Source: Lacticaseibacillus jixianensis
GTDB lineage: Bacteria; Bacillota; Bacilli; Lactobacillales; Lactobacillaceae
Direction: 5' to 3'
Assembly: GCF_003946485.1 (NCBI RefSeq)
Contig: NZ_RHOJ01000004.1
Coordinates: 62,001-126,000, forward strand
DNA length: 64,000 bases
Below are positions 19,472 to 28,840 of this stretch, piece by piece; position 1 is the first letter of the stretch, and each line of letters starts with the position of its first letter. The notes under the pieces were generated by a model. The model searched no databases, was not told the DNA's origin, and saw only the letters and a program-made list of their open reading frames with translations. The translations under genes were made by a program, and so were the position numbers.

Positions 19472-20737
19472 TTAGGCGTTAAATGTCGTGTGCGCTGAAC
19501 GGCCCTGAAGCAGCCGCAGGAGGGCAAATAATCCCGCTTTCACGGCCCGGCCGCGAACGGCCTGCCGGTTGCCCGGGAAATGATACAGGCTCGCCGACAC
19601 GCCTTCACGCGTCGCCAGGCCGATCCACACCGTCCCGGCGGCAACGCCCTCGTTGGGCCCCGGCCCCGCCACCCCGGTGAAGCTGATCGCCACGTCGGCG
19701 CCGGCCTTGGCGCGGGCGCCTTGCGCCATTTGGCTGGCGGTATACTCGCTCACCGCGCCCGCCGCGTTGACCTTGCCCAGATCAAGGCCCAAAAAGGACG
19801 CCTTGGTTGCGTTGGCATAGGTCACAAAACCGCCCTTGAACCACTCGGAAACCCCCGGCACAGCGGCCAGGGCGGCCTGAAAGCTGCCGGCAGTCAGACT
19901 TTCGGCGGCAGTCACCTGGAGGCGGCGACTGGCCAGTGCCGCCACCACCGCTTTGGCCAAGCTGTTATCGTCGCCGTACCCGTAAAAGTACGCCCCGAGT
20001 CGCTGCTGCACGTTGGCCTCCAGCGGGTCCAGCAGCGCGTTGGCCTCAGCCGGCGTGGCCGCCTTGGCAGTCAGGCGCAGCGTGACCTCGTAAGGCTTGA
20101 TGTACGTCGCCAGCGTGGGGTTGGTCTGCGCTTCGATCAAGTCCTTCAGCTCATCGACCAGCTGGGACTCCCCGATGCCAAAGAAGCGCAGCACCCGTGA
20201 AACCATCACCTGGCCGCGGCCCAGTTGAGCAAGCAGCGCCGGCACCAGTGCGTCTAAGACCATGGGCTCGAACTCGCGCGGCGGGCCGGGCAGCAGCACA
20301 TAGGTCTTGCTGCCGACCGTCAGCAACGCGCCGACCGCCAGTCCCACCGCATTAGGCAGGACCTTCGCCCCGGCTGGATACATCGCCTGCAGCCGGTTAT
20401 TGGCCGTCATGGGATGGTGCTGCTGCGCCGCGTAGGCCTGCAGCTTCGCCATCGCCGGTGCATCTTCGGTCAGCGCGCGCCCCAGGTGGGCAGCCAGCGT
20501 CTGCTTAGACAGGTCATCAGGCGTGGGCCCCAGCCCGCCCAGGACGAAAATGAGGTCGGCGCGGCTTTCCGCGAGCGCAATTGCCGCGTCCAGCCTTGCC
20601 TGGTTATCCCCAACGACCTGCTGGTTGAGGCTGTCGATCCCGAGGTCACTGAGCTGCCGGGCCAAAAACGCCCCGTTCGTGTTCGTGATCTGACCCAGCA
20701 GCATCTCGGTCCCCACTGCAATCAATTCTGCCTTCAT
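19472..20737 (-). CDS. cinA: CinA family protein, competence/damage inducible
   Basis: 421 residues. The N-terminal MoCF-type domain (about 1-170) begins MKAELIAVGTEMLLGQITNT and carries FVLGGLGPTPDD. The C-terminal CinA domain (about 250-415) has AAESLTAGSFQAALA and SFTGVAGPGP and resembles nicotinamide-nucleotide amidases (PncC type). Proposed roles are recycling of pyridine nucleotides, and competence in streptococci. The ATG at 20737 has AAAGGAAG upstream; the longer frame crosses the pgsA terminator. It is last in the ymf-pgsA run; recA, its usual neighbour, is not in the window. Confidence 0.93.
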   Translation of the reverse strand: MKAELIAVGTEMLLGQITNTNGAFLARQLSDLGIDSLNQQVVGDNQARLDAAIALAESRADLIFVLGGLGPTPDDLSKQTLAAHLGRALTEDAPAMAKLQAYAAQQHHPMTANNRLQAMYPAGAKVLPNAVGLAVGALLTVGSKTYVLLPGPPREFEPMVLDALVPALLAQLGRGQVMVSRVLRFFGIGESQLVDELKDLIEAQTNPTLATYIKPYEVTLRLTAKAATPAEANALLDPLEANVQQRLGAYFYGYGDDNSLAKAVVAALASRRLQVTAAESLTAGSFQAALAAVPGVSEWFKGGFVTYANATKASFLGLDLGKVNAAGAVSEYTASQMAQGARAKAGADVAISFTGVAGPGPNEGVAAGTVWIGLATREGVSASLYHFPGNRQAVRGRAVKAGLFALLRLLQGRSAHTTFNA

Positions 20738-20767
20738 GCTGTGCTTCCTTTCTGCCCTGCGAGACAA

Positions 20768-20791
20768 TAAAACCCGCAGTAGACTGCGGGT
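20768..20791 (-). terminator. hairpin between pgsA and cinA
   Basis: Perfect nine-base-pair stem ACCCGCAGT/ACTGCGGGT with a two-base loop, then TTTTATT on the minus strand. It probably lowers cinA expression relative to pgsA rather than abolishing it, since no separate cinA promoter is evident. Confidence 0.7.
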
Positions 20792-20797
20792 CACCGG

Positions 20798-21373
20798 TCA
20801 CTTGCCGAACGAATCGGCGAAGACCTGACGATTTTTGTAGAAATACTCGGCGCCTGAGTAAATGGTGAAGACCACCGCGAGGTAGAACAAACTCTCACCC
20901 AGCGGAAACTTCATGCCAAGATTGTTCAAGAAGAGGAAGACGATCGCCAGATCCTGGGTCACCGTCTTGATCTTGCCGGGCCAGGCCGCGGCCAAGACCT
21001 CTCCTTCGTTGGACAAAAGCAGGCGCAGGCCGGTCACGGCGAGCTCCCGCCAGAGGATCACAGCGGTGCCCCAAGCCGGGATGATCCCCGCCGCGGTTAG
21101 GAAGATAAAGGCCGTCATGACCAGGAGCTTATCGGCCAGGGGATCGGCGAACTTACCGAAGTTGGTGACCAAGTGCCGGGCCCGGGCGATCTTACCATCT
21201 GCTAAATCGGTGAGCGAAGCGCCAATGAAAATGATCACAGCGACCAGGTAGGACCACGAAAGCGTGCCGCTGCCAAGCGCAAAACTGCCAGCTGGCCAGT
21301 TCAGGACCAGCAAAACCGTGAAGACCGGAATCAGGATCATTCGCAGCATCGTTAACTTATTCGGTAAATTCAC
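20798..21373 (-). CDS. pgsA: CDP-diacylglycerol-glycerol-3-phosphate 3-phosphatidyltransferase
   Basis: 191-residue membrane enzyme making phosphatidylglycerolphosphate, the committed step to phosphatidylglycerol and cardiolipin. The CDP-alcohol phosphotransferase motif D-x2-DG-x2-AR-x8-G-x3-D-x3-D is complete in the stretch TDLADGKIARARH...GKFADPLADK. Five or six hydrophobic segments are present. The start is GTG at 21373, two bases after the rodZ stop, so it is probably coupled to rodZ. Confidence 0.96.
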   Translation of the reverse strand: MNLPNKLTMLRMILIPVFTVLLVLNWPAGSFALGSGTLSWSYLVAVIIFIGASLTDLADGKIARARHLVTNFGKFADPLADKLLVMTAFIFLTAAGIIPAWGTAVILWRELAVTGLRLLLSNEGEVLAAAWPGKIKTVTQDLAIVFLFLNNLGMKFPLGESLFYLAVVFTIYSGAEYFYKNRQVFADSFGK

Positions 21374-21375
21374 GC

Positions 21376-22299
21376 TTAGTCCCCGCTCTCTGAATTACTG
21401 CTTGCAGTAGCCGTAAAGGTGACCGTCCGCACGACACTGGTCGTGGTCGTCCCTAAATCGACTTGCTTGCCGTTAATGGCAATCGTGGTCTGCGGCATGT
21501 TGCCGGAATTGACGGCAAAGCTCGTGACGCCGTCCGGCAAATCAACCGTGTGGTCACTGCCCGCCTGAACCGTGCCCTGCCAGGTCACCGCGTTATTGAC
21601 GTACACGGCGATCCAAGCGGCGGCATCGCCCGCCGTCAGCTTCAACTTATTGCCGCTGGCCGGCAGGTTGGAAACCGTCGCGGACTGCCGGGTCGTCGAC
21701 ACATCGGTCACACTGATCTTAGGCTCAGCAGCCTTCTTACTCTTCTTGGTCTTTTTGCTGCTGCTCTTCTTAGCAGTGCTGCTTGACGTGCTCTGCTTAC
21801 TGCTGGACTGGGCCTTCTTGCTGCTCGAGGCCTTCTTGGTGCTGGAGACCGACACGTTGTCGGTGGTCGGGATCGTCTCTTTGGGCTGGTTGATCGAATT
21901 GCGCCACATCACGAGGTAAACCCCCACGATGATCAGGATAGCGGCGGCCGCAATGGCGATGGGCCAGGCGTGCTGCCGCAGCTTATTGACCGGCGAGTTG
22001 ACACTGGAGCGCTCGCTGCGGGTCCGGTTTTCCACCGACTGCTCCACGTATTCCTGGGGCTGGGTGTCAGGGATATCCTGCTGAAATTGTGTGAGCAGCG
22101 CGTCAGCGTCAAGGCCAACGGTCTCCGCGTACTGTTTGATGAAAGCCCGCACGTAGAAATCGCCCGGGAGCGCATCAAAATTACCCTCTTCGATCGCGAT
22201 CAAATAACGCTTTTGGATCTTCGTGATCTGCTGAAGGTCATCTAGGGTATAGCCCTTTTCAATCCGGGCGGTGCGCAGTTTTTGCCCAATTTCATCCAT
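21376..22299 (-). CDS. rodZ: RodZ-like cell-shape protein (HTH, TM, DUF4115)
   Basis: 307 residues. A cytoplasmic helix-turn-helix domain (about 1-70, starting MDEIGQKLRTARIEKGYTLD) leads to one membrane helix at about 110-133. A Ser/Lys-rich low-complexity linker (about 148-195) and a beta-rich extracellular DUF4115-type domain to the end follow. RodZ links MreB to the wall-elongation machinery; this gene corresponds to Bacillus ymfM in position. It has its own extended -10 upstream although it also sits in the ymf run. Confidence 0.9.
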   Translation of the reverse strand: MDEIGQKLRTARIEKGYTLDDLQQITKIQKRYLIAIEEGNFDALPGDFYVRAFIKQYAETVGLDADALLTQFQQDIPDTQPQEYVEQSVENRTRSERSSVNSPVNKLRQHAWPIAIAAAAILIIVGVYLVMWRNSINQPKETIPTTDNVSVSSTKKASSSKKAQSSSKQSTSSSTAKKSSSKKTKKSKKAAEPKISVTDVSTTRQSATVSNLPASGNKLKLTAGDAAAWIAVYVNNAVTWQGTVQAGSDHTVDLPDGVTSFAVNSGNMPQTTIAINGKQVDLGTTTTSVVRTVTFTATASSNSESGD

Positions 22300-22338
22300 T
22301 TGTTTTCTTCACCCGCTAGTTTATTATTGACTGTTTTC

Positions 22339-22344
22339 AGTATA
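22339..22344 (-). promoter_or_regulatory. extended -10 promoter of rodZ
   Basis: TATACT preceded by TGC in the AT-rich 87-base gap between ymfI and rodZ; no convincing -35. It suggests that rodZ-pgsA-cinA can be transcribed separately from ymfFHI. Confidence 0.5.
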
Positions 22345-22386
22345 GCATGAAAAAACTTCTACATGAATTAAGAAATAGTTGCGTTG

Positions 22387-23112
22387 CTAACGCAGCCAAC
22401 CGCCTGTCACGTATAGCGTCTGGCCGGTCAAATAGGCGGCTTCCGGCGCGCACAACGCGGCGACGTAGTAACTGATATCCTGCGGCTGGGCAAAGCGCCC
22501 GGCCGGGATCGTGGCCCGCACGTCCGCCAGTGCCGCCGCGCCGAATGACGCGTTCATCTTGGTGGCAACAGCCCCTGGGGCAACCACGTTGACGGTGATG
22601 TTCAGGCTGGCGACTTCTTGGGCGTAGGCCCGCACAAAGGCCGACTGCGCCCCCTTGACGGTGCTGTAGCCCACCTCCATGGCAGAGCCCGCCCCGCCGT
22701 AAACCGAGCCAATGAACACGATGCGCCCATGGCCGGAGGCAGCCAGCTTGGACTGCAGTTTGGTCAAGAGCACCATCGGCGTCAGCAGGTGCACTTTCAT
22801 AAGCGTGCTGAGCTCAGCTGGTGTCGTCTGTGCAAACAGGTGGTAGTATGTCATCCCCGCCGCAAAAATGACGGCATCAACGCTGAACAATTGCGCCGTC
22901 AACTGCTCGCTGTGGTCCTCGTCTGTCAGATCGTACTGCACTGGCAGAAAGTCCTGCTTGGGATAGCGCTTGGCCAGCTCCTCGGCCAGCGTCAACACCG
23001 GCTGCTGATGCCGATAGTAGTGCAGGTAGAGCGACCAGCCCGAAGCCGCCAGCCGCTTGGCACAGGCGCCGCCGATATCTCCGCTGGCACCCATGATCAA
23101 CGCAAAACTCAT
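22387..23112 (-). CDS. ymfI: YmfI-type short-chain dehydrogenase/reductase
   Basis: 241-residue SDR. The cofactor-binding glycine motif GASGDIGGACAKRL is at about 8-21. The catalytic Ser and Tyr/Lys are in FIGSVYGG and GYSTVKGAQ. The Bacillus homologue YmfI reduces the 5-aminopentanone group on elongation factor P; the position right after ymfF-ymfH supports the same family. Start and ymfH stop overlap as ATGA. Whether the EF-P of this organism carries that modification cannot be seen from this window. Confidence 0.88.
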   Translation of the reverse strand: MSFALIMGASGDIGGACAKRLAASGWSLYLHYYRHQQPVLTLAEELAKRYPKQDFLPVQYDLTDEDHSEQLTAQLFSVDAVIFAAGMTYYHLFAQTTPAELSTLMKVHLLTPMVLLTKLQSKLAASGHGRIVFIGSVYGGAGSAMEVGYSTVKGAQSAFVRAYAQEVASLNITVNVVAPGAVATKMNASFGAAALADVRATIPAGRFAQPQDISYYVAALCAPEAAYLTGQTLYVTGGWLR

Positions 23113-24419
23113 GCTTTCGCCTCCGGTCTGACGTGGAAGACGGATAAGGCATCCGCGTCGAAGAACTCCGCGGCGGCCGCCTGGACATCCGCCAACGTCA
23201 GCCCCTTCAGCAGATCAACCAGGGCAAACGCGTTCACCGGGGTAAAGCTCTGGGCGGAAAGCTGGCCGGCCGTTTGCTCAAGCGAATTCAGCGACATGTA
23301 GTACTTGCCGAGCGCCGCCTGCTTGATCCGGTCAAATCTCGCCTGCGTCAAGCTCGGCTGGTCGGCGCCGCGCGCGATCACCGCCGCCACCGCGTCGGAC
23401 AGTGCGGAAGGATCATCCGCATCCCCGCTGAAGGTGGCGTAGTTGAAGGTGCGACTGGCCGTGTAATCGGCCGCAAACGAGTCATCGACTAGGCCATCAT
23501 CGTACCACTGCTGATAAAGCGGCGAGGAATCTCCGAAGACCATCTCCAGCAGGACCTCGATCGCCAGCTTGACCGTCGTGCCTGCCGGGCCTTCCTCCAA
23601 GTCGCGCTGACCCTTCAGCCCCACGGCGCTCTTGGGCCGGATCACCGGTAAATCAGCGGCGCGGTAGGGCAAGATCTCGGCCAGATCACCGTCAAAGCCC
23701 ACCCCGCGCACGATCGGCGTGGCCGGGGCAAAGGTTTTGGCCGCCTGGTTCGCCGCGACCTGGGCTAAGATGGCCGCCGGATCAAAGTTGCCGACCATGG
23801 TGAGCGTCATGTTGCTTGGTTGGTAAAACGTCCGGTAGGCCTGATAAAGCAGCTCCGGGGTGATCTTGCCGATCGACGCCACCGTGCCGGTCACGTCCCG
23901 CGCCACCGGGTGGTTCGGGTACAGATTGCCCACGATCCCGTAATACAGCAACCACGACGGGTCGTCTTGGTACATCTGGATCTCCTGGCCGATAATGCCT
24001 TTTTCCTTGGCGACGGTCTGCGTCGAAAAATAAGGATCCTGGACGAAATCAAGCAGCGTTGTCAGGTTCTGCGCCAGCTGGGTGGACGTGGAGAAGAGGT
24101 ACGCCGTGCTGGTGGTGCTGGTGAAGGCGTTCGCCGACGCGCCGGTCTGGCCGAACAGCGCGAAGGCATCGTGGTCTTCTTTTTCAAAAAGCTTGTGCTC
24201 CAAAAAATGCGCGATGCCTTCCGGGTCGTCGACCATCTCCTGTTTGCCAGCCGGTTGGTAGCGCACGTCAATACCGCCGTAGTTGACCGCAAACATGGCG
24301 TACGTCTGATGGTACGCCGGCCGCGGCACCAGCAGCAAGCGCAGGCCATTATCCAGCGTCGCCTCGTGCAGGGTCTCGCCGACTGCCGGGTAATCTGTTT
24401 GTGTGCTGACCTTGACCAT
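23109..24419 (-). CDS. ymfH: M16-family zinc peptidase YmfH
   Basis: 436-residue pitrilysin-type protein. The inverted zinc motif HxxEH is present in AHFLEHKLFE at about residue 74, so this subunit could be catalytic. It is paired with the HxxEH-less ymfF product, as in other two-gene M16 systems. The annotation in related genomes links the pair to EF-P modification. The ATG at 24419 overlaps the ymfF stop (TGA at 24419-24421) and has AGGAGGCG upstream; the TTG one codon earlier is less likely. Confidence 0.9.
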   Translation of the reverse strand: MVKVSTQTDYPAVGETLHEATLDNGLRLLLVPRPAYHQTYAMFAVNYGGIDVRYQPAGKQEMVDDPEGIAHFLEHKLFEKEDHDAFALFGQTGASANAFTSTTSTAYLFSTSTQLAQNLTTLLDFVQDPYFSTQTVAKEKGIIGQEIQMYQDDPSWLLYYGIVGNLYPNHPVARDVTGTVASIGKITPELLYQAYRTFYQPSNMTLTMVGNFDPAAILAQVAANQAAKTFAPATPIVRGVGFDGDLAEILPYRAADLPVIRPKSAVGLKGQRDLEEGPAGTTVKLAIEVLLEMVFGDSSPLYQQWYDDGLVDDSFAADYTASRTFNYATFSGDADDPSALSDAVAAVIARGADQPSLTQARFDRIKQAALGKYYMSLNSLEQTAGQLSAQSFTPVNAFALVDLLKGLTLADVQAAAAEFFDADALSVFHVRPEAKA

Positions 24420-25678
24420 CAACGCGCCTCCTGTTCATTCAAAAAGTAAACCGCCTGCAACTTCAGGGCCTGGGCCGCGTTCATGACTTCCTGCTTGGTG
24501 ACGGCCGTGATCGCCGCCGCAAAGGCCGCATAGCCCGGCTGATGGGCCGCCGCCAAGGCATGCAGAAACTCCTGGCGGGCCAAAAACCGCGGTGAATCGT
24601 AGGCCGCCTGGCGGGCATTGAGCAGCCCCTCCTTGATTTGCGCAAGGAGCGCATCACTGAAGGCGCCGCCGGCCACCTTGGCCAGCTGGGCCTCGATCAG
24701 TGTCTGCACCCGCGCGCGGCTGGCGCCATCGATCCCGGTTTGGACCACCAAGTACTGCCGGAACGGATCAAAGTTAGAATTCGCGTAGTAGGCCAGGCTG
24801 GCCTTCTCCCGCACGTTAGTGAACAGGAGCGACAGCGGCGAGCCGCCGAACAACTCGTTCATCACGATGTTGGCGAAGTGCTCACGCCCGTACAGTGTGC
24901 TGGGCGCCAAGTAGGCTAAATTGAGCTTAGCCTGATTGACATGGGCAAACGCGGTCTGCTCGCGCAGCGCGGCGGCCGGCGGCCGGTACGAAAGCGCCAG
25001 CGGCACGGCAGGCCGCTGGGCAAACCCGAGCTGCTGGGCCAGCGGTTCGACCTGCTCGTCAGTCACGTTGCCCAGCACCACGATCTCGATTTGATCGCGA
25101 GCGATCATGGCCTGATAGGTCGCCTTAAGGGTCCCCAAGGTGACTTGCGCGAGCTGATCAACGGTGCCAAAGCTCGGAGTCGCCTGGTCGGCGTTGCCTT
25201 CAAAGTACAGGCGCTGCGTCGCCAAATTGGCCTGCAGTTGGCGGTCCTCGTCAAGGCTCGCCAAGTAGTCCTCGAGGTTCTTCTGCTCCCGGGTAAAGAC
25301 GCTTTGGCTAAAGTCGCCTTCAGGCAGGAGGGGATTCAGCAACACCTCTCGCAGCAGCGCAAACCCCTGCTCAAGCAGCGGCGCCTGGGCAAGCTGATCG
25401 GCAACGAGGTTCAACGTCGCCGTCACCCGGTGCGTGCTGCCGTCCTTTGCGACCCCAATGCCAAAGCTGGCCCCAAACAGGGCCTCAAGCGCTGCAGACA
25501 GCGCGGCTTGGGTGGGATACCGCGCAGAGCTGGTTTCCAGCACCGACGTCAGCAGCGTGCGCGCCGCAAACGTCTCGGCGTGCGCCGGGGCAATAAAGTG
25601 CACCGCGATCCGCGTCGTCTTGAACTGTGCCGTTGACAGGACATTCAAATACACACCAGTGGTTAATTGAATTCGCAT
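24419..25678 (-). CDS. ymfF: M16-family protein YmfF, non-catalytic subunit
   Basis: 419 residues with the two-domain M16 fold by similarity to YmfH-type neighbours. In the position where the zinc motif would be it reads LLTSVLETSSARYPTQ, so there is no HxxEH and it is predicted inactive. Such subunits typically shape the chamber or bind the substrate of the active partner. It follows ftsK after nine bases and is coupled to ymfH by a TGA/ATG overlap. Confidence 0.88.
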   Translation of the reverse strand: MRIQLTTGVYLNVLSTAQFKTTRIAVHFIAPAHAETFAARTLLTSVLETSSARYPTQAALSAALEALFGASFGIGVAKDGSTHRVTATLNLVADQLAQAPLLEQGFALLREVLLNPLLPEGDFSQSVFTREQKNLEDYLASLDEDRQLQANLATQRLYFEGNADQATPSFGTVDQLAQVTLGTLKATYQAMIARDQIEIVVLGNVTDEQVEPLAQQLGFAQRPAVPLALSYRPPAAALREQTAFAHVNQAKLNLAYLAPSTLYGREHFANIVMNELFGGSPLSLLFTNVREKASLAYYANSNFDPFRQYLVVQTGIDGASRARVQTLIEAQLAKVAGGAFSDALLAQIKEGLLNARQAAYDSPRFLARQEFLHALAAAHQPGYAAFAAAITAVTKQEVMNAAQALKLQAVYFLNEQEAR

Positions 25679-25687
25679 AGATACTCC

Positions 25688-27976
25688 TTAGTTCTCGTCG
25701 TGATCATCTGCCGCAGGCGCAAACACCTTCCGCGGCTTGCTGCCCTCACTGGGACCAACCACGTGATTGGCCTCCAGATCATCAATGAGGCGCGCCGCCC
25801 GGTTGTACCCGATCCGAAACCGCCGCTGCAGCAACGACGTGGACGCGCCCTGCTGCTGGATCACAAACGCCTTGGCGTCCTCGTAAAGGTCGTCTTCGGA
25901 ATCACCAGCCGCACCGCCTTCCGGTTCGGCGCTTGGCGCCATTTCCTCAACATACTCAGGAGCCACTTGATCGGTGATCGCCTTGACCACCGCCTCCACG
26001 TCGGCTGACGGAATGAACGCCCCTTGGATCCGCACCGGCTTGGCGGCGTCGATCGGGGCGAACAGCATATCGCCGCGGCCCAGCAGTTTCTCCGCGCCGT
26101 TCATGTCCAGAATCGTTCGTGAATCCACCCCGGACGACACCGCAAACGCAATGCGCGATGGGAAGTTGGCCTTGATCAGGCCGGTGATGACGTCAACACT
26201 CGGCCGCTGCGTCGCGATGATCACGTGGATCCCGGCGGCCCGGGCCATTTGACCCAGCCGCACCAACGCCGTTTCGACTTCGCTACCGGCGACCATCATC
26301 AGGTCGGACAGTTCGTCCACGATCACCACGATCAGCGGCAGGCGCGGTAGATCGGGATCTGCCGCGGCCTCAGCTTTTTTATTATATTCACCAATGTTGC
26401 GGACCCCGGCAGTGGCAAACCGCTCGTAGCGGTTCTCCATCTCCTTCACGACTTTCTTCAGCGCGGACGGGGCCTTCTTGGCCTCCGTCACCACTGGTGT
26501 CAGCAGGTGCGGCACCCCATCGTAAACCGAGAGCTCGACCTTCTTAGGGTCGATCAGCATCAGGCGGACCTGCTCTGGCTTGGTCGTCATCAAAATACTG
26601 GTAATGATCACGTTGATCATGACCGACTTCCCGGAACCCGTTGCCCCGGCAATCAGCAGGTGCGGCATCTTGGTCAGGTCAAAGGTTTTGACCTGACCGT
26701 CCACGTCCTTGCCCAGCGGGATCACTAGCGGTTTGCCCGGATGCGCCGGGGTCTTTTCAAGCACCTCACGGAACCCGACCGTGGCCACCTGCTGGTTCGG
26801 GACTTCAATGCCGATGAGCGACTTGCCGGGGATCGGGGCCTCAATGCGAATGTCCTTGGCGGCCAGCGCCAGCGCCAGGTCATCGGCAAGGTTTGTGATC
26901 TTGGCGACCTTGACCCCGGTGGCCGGCTGGATCTCGTACTGCGTGATGCTCGGCCCTAAGGTGGCCTGCTTGACGGTCACATCAACGCCAAACGAGCGCA
27001 GCGTGGCCGCCAGCTTGACACTGTTCTGGCGAATTTTAGCCGTTTCCTTCGACTGGTCAACCGCCGGGATCGGCGTCAACAGGTTCAGCGGCGGCAGACT
27101 GTAATCACCGCTGCCGCTGCCGGTGGCCAGGGGCTGATCTTCCTCTGCGGCTGCCTCATCGGCCAGCAGTTCGGTCTGCTCTGCCTCCGAGTGCGGCACG
27201 TTGATCTTAAAGTCCGCCGCCCGCTCGGCAGCCGGCTGCGGCAGGTCCTTAGCCGCGGCTGCAACTGGCTCGCTCGGCGCATCCGCTTTGGGGGCAGCAG
27301 GCTGGCTCGCCGCTGCCTTTGCCGGCCGCGCTTTGGCGGTCGGCCGCTCCTGGTGAAACTGGTTCTTCAGGCCGCTAACGGCCTCCGCCAGCTTGGTGTA
27401 GACCCAGTGGCCCGCCGCAAAGACCTGCGCCGGTTTAACGCCGGCCAGCGCCGCAACGCCGATCAAGATCAGCAGCCAGAACAGGATCATCGCGCCGATC
27501 TCGGCTACCAGCAGCGCAAACAGGTTCAGGAGGCCGGCGCCCACGAGGCCGCCGCCCACGCGGGTCGTGGTCGCTTGAAGGGCAAAATCACCTTGAAGCA
27601 GCCGCCACGTGGCGAGCAGGAAGTGGGAATGGACGGCTTGCGCGGCCATCGCCGCCCCAGACAAGACGCCAAGCGCGCCCAGGCTGATCAAGCCCGCCCC
27701 CCAGCTTAACCGCGCAGTCGGGTGCAGGGGCTTGCCGGCCACGATCAGCCAAGCGCCGTACAGCGCGGCTAACCCGGCACCCACCAGGTAGGCATCCCCG
27801 ATGACTAACCGAAAACAGTTCGCCAAAAACGTCCCGATCAGCCCCAGCCGGAAGAACGCCAAGGCGGCCACGACAAATAACCCGCAACCGACCCAATTAA
27901 CCGTGTGATCACCTTTGCGTGCCCGCGGCCGCCGTTTTGCCTGGGGTGCTCTCTTTGCCTTACGCCGCTGCGCCAT
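25688..27976 (-). CDS. ftsK: DNA translocase FtsK/SpoIIIE
   Basis: 762-residue septum-located DNA pump that clears chromosome termini at division. A basic N-terminus leads to four or five membrane helices (about 27-180) and an Ala/Pro-rich linker (about 205-300). The motor domain has Walker A GATGSGKS at 444-451 and Walker [14 protein letters not shown]. The C-terminal winged-helix gamma domain (about 690-755) recognises polar DNA signals. GAGGGAGGCAG precedes the ATG and a consensus -10 lies upstream. It heads a run through ymfF, ymfH and ymfI. Confidence 0.96.
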   Translation of the reverse strand: MAQRRKAKRAPQAKRRPRARKGDHTVNWVGCGLFVVAALAFFRLGLIGTFLANCFRLVIGDAYLVGAGLAALYGAWLIVAGKPLHPTARLSWGAGLISLGALGVLSGAAMAAQAVHSHFLLATWRLLQGDFALQATTTRVGGGLVGAGLLNLFALLVAEIGAMILFWLLILIGVAALAGVKPAQVFAAGHWVYTKLAEAVSGLKNQFHQERPTAKARPAKAAASQPAAPKADAPSEPVAAAAKDLPQPAAERAADFKINVPHSEAEQTELLADEAAAEEDQPLATGSGSGDYSLPPLNLLTPIPAVDQSKETAKIRQNSVKLAATLRSFGVDVTVKQATLGPSITQYEIQPATGVKVAKITNLADDLALALAAKDIRIEAPIPGKSLIGIEVPNQQVATVGFREVLEKTPAHPGKPLVIPLGKDVDGQVKTFDLTKMPHLLIAGATGSGKSVMINVIITSILMTTKPEQVRLMLIDPKKVELSVYDGVPHLLTPVVTEAKKAPSALKKVVKEMENRYERFATAGVRNIGEYNKKAEAAADPDLPRLPLIVVIVDELSDLMMVAGSEVETALVRLGQMARAAGIHVIIATQRPSVDVITGLIKANFPSRIAFAVSSGVDSRTILDMNGAEKLLGRGDMLFAPIDAAKPVRIQGAFIPSADVEAVVKAITDQVAPEYVEEMAPSAEPEGGAAGDSEDDLYEDAKAFVIQQQGASTSLLQRRFRIGYNRAARLIDDLEANHVVGPSEGSKPRKVFAPAADDHDEN

Positions 27977-28003
27977 GTGCTGCCTCCCTCTAATCTACGT
28001 TAC

Positions 28004-28009
28004 ATTATA
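28004..28009 (-). promoter_or_regulatory. ftsK -10 box
   Basis: Consensus TATAAT directly preceded by GTG, 27 bases before the ftsK start. The hexamer 17 bases upstream (TTTCTA) is a weak -35. Confidence 0.55.
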
Positions 28010-28029
28010 CACGAGCCACCATTGAATAG

Positions 28030-28054
28030 AAAAAAGCGGTCAAAGTGGCCGCTT
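28030..28054 (-). terminator. trmL terminator
   Basis: AAGCGGCCA/TGACCGCTT hairpin followed by TTTTTT on the minus strand, a few bases after the trmL stop and just upstream of the ftsK promoter. Confidence 0.75.
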
Positions 28055-28059
28055 CGCTC

Positions 28060-28569
28060 TCACTTCAGTTTGTCGTGCGGGTAAGTGTGGCTACGTTCAA
28101 GGCCCGCGAAGGCCTGCTGGCGCAGTGCCTCGTAGATCACCAGCGCCGCGCAGTTCGACAGGTTCAAAGCCCGCACCTTATCCGTCATGGGAATGCGCAC
28201 GGCCTTCTCCGGGTTGGCCCGCATGAACGGCTCCGGCAGCCCCGTCGTTTCCTTGCCGAACATGAAGTAGTGATCGGCCGCCGGATCGCTGTAGTCGACG
28301 TCCGAATAGGTCTGCTCAGCAAACTTGGAAACCAGGTAAAGGTGCTGAGGAGCCGTCACCGTTTGCATGAAAGCGGCCAAGGAATCGTGATACACGATTT
28401 TGACCGCCGCCCAGTAGTCTAGCCCGGCACGCTTGAGGTGCTTGTCATCGACGGAAAAGCCGAGCGGTTTAATGAGATCCAGCACGCTGTCAGTCGCCGC
28501 CGCGGTGCGGGCGATGTTGCCCGTGTTCGCAGGGATCAGCGGTTGGTAAAGCACAATATGATTTGTCAC
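28060..28569 (-). CDS. trmL: tRNA (cytidine/uridine-34 2'-O)-methyltransferase TrmL
   Basis: 169-residue SPOUT methylase that modifies the wobble base of tRNA-Leu isoacceptors. The family opening HIVLYQPLIPANTGNIART is at the N-terminus; the knot region holds MFGKETTGLPE and RIPMTDKVRALNLSNC. The start is GTG at 28569, eight bases after GGAGG. The ATG five codons earlier contains that ribosome site within its own codons and is rejected. A two-hairpin leader precedes the gene. Confidence 0.92.
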   Translation of the reverse strand: MTNHIVLYQPLIPANTGNIARTAAATDSVLDLIKPLGFSVDDKHLKRAGLDYWAAVKIVYHDSLAAFMQTVTAPQHLYLVSKFAEQTYSDVDYSDPAADHYFMFGKETTGLPEPFMRANPEKAVRIPMTDKVRALNLSNCAALVIYEALRQQAFAGLERSHTYPHDKLK

Positions 28570-28633
28570 TTGATTGGCCTCCATGATCAGCACGCAGGCA
28601 AAGCCGCTGCCTCGCAGCGCCTTTGCACCCGAC

Positions 28634-28755
28634 AAAAAAACGCACCACCTCGGTGACTGCACGGCGAGACGGTACGTTAGTTAAGTTTTTCATCGCTAAC
28701 TTTTATCAATTTCCCAAAAGCAAGCCCTGATAAAAGCCAGAAATAAAAATGCTTA
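28634..28755 (-). ncRNA. two-hairpin leader RNA or small RNA upstream of trmL
   Basis: From a promoter at 28761-28789 a transcript of about 120 bases would form two hairpins. Hairpin 1 is 28696-28740: 13 pairs, including GU, with a 19-base loop and CTTTTATCA/TGATAAAAG as its core. Hairpin 2 is 28639-28678: 14 unbroken pairs with a 12-base loop, followed by seven T. The second is a complete intrinsic terminator. It either attenuates trmL, 65 bases downstream, or ends an independent small RNA. It does not match a riboswitch class I recognise. Confidence 0.5.
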
Positions 28756-28760
28756 AGAGT

Positions 28761-28789
28761 AATTTAACACCGCAGTCACAAGGTTGCAA
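28761..28789 (-). promoter_or_regulatory. promoter of the trmL leader RNA
   Basis: TTGCAA at 28784-28789 and TAAATT at 28761-28766, spacer 17, each four of six to consensus, in an AT-rich stretch unlike its surroundings. Confidence 0.45.
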
Positions 28790-28840
28790 GCCCCGCCGGC
28801 ACATTTAGCGCTTTCACCCGAGCAAAAACGCCTCGCCAGC

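Noticed and set aside
28639-28652. T-box in the trmL leader (GAGGTGGTGCG)
   Set aside because: The ACC of the T-box core is missing and the motif is the 3' arm of the terminator itself, with no antiterminator partner.
28490-28693. 67-codon ORF (MKNLTNVPSRRAVTEVV...) in the trmL leader
   Set aside because: No Shine-Dalgarno, and it passes through the terminator hairpin and overlaps trmL out of frame.
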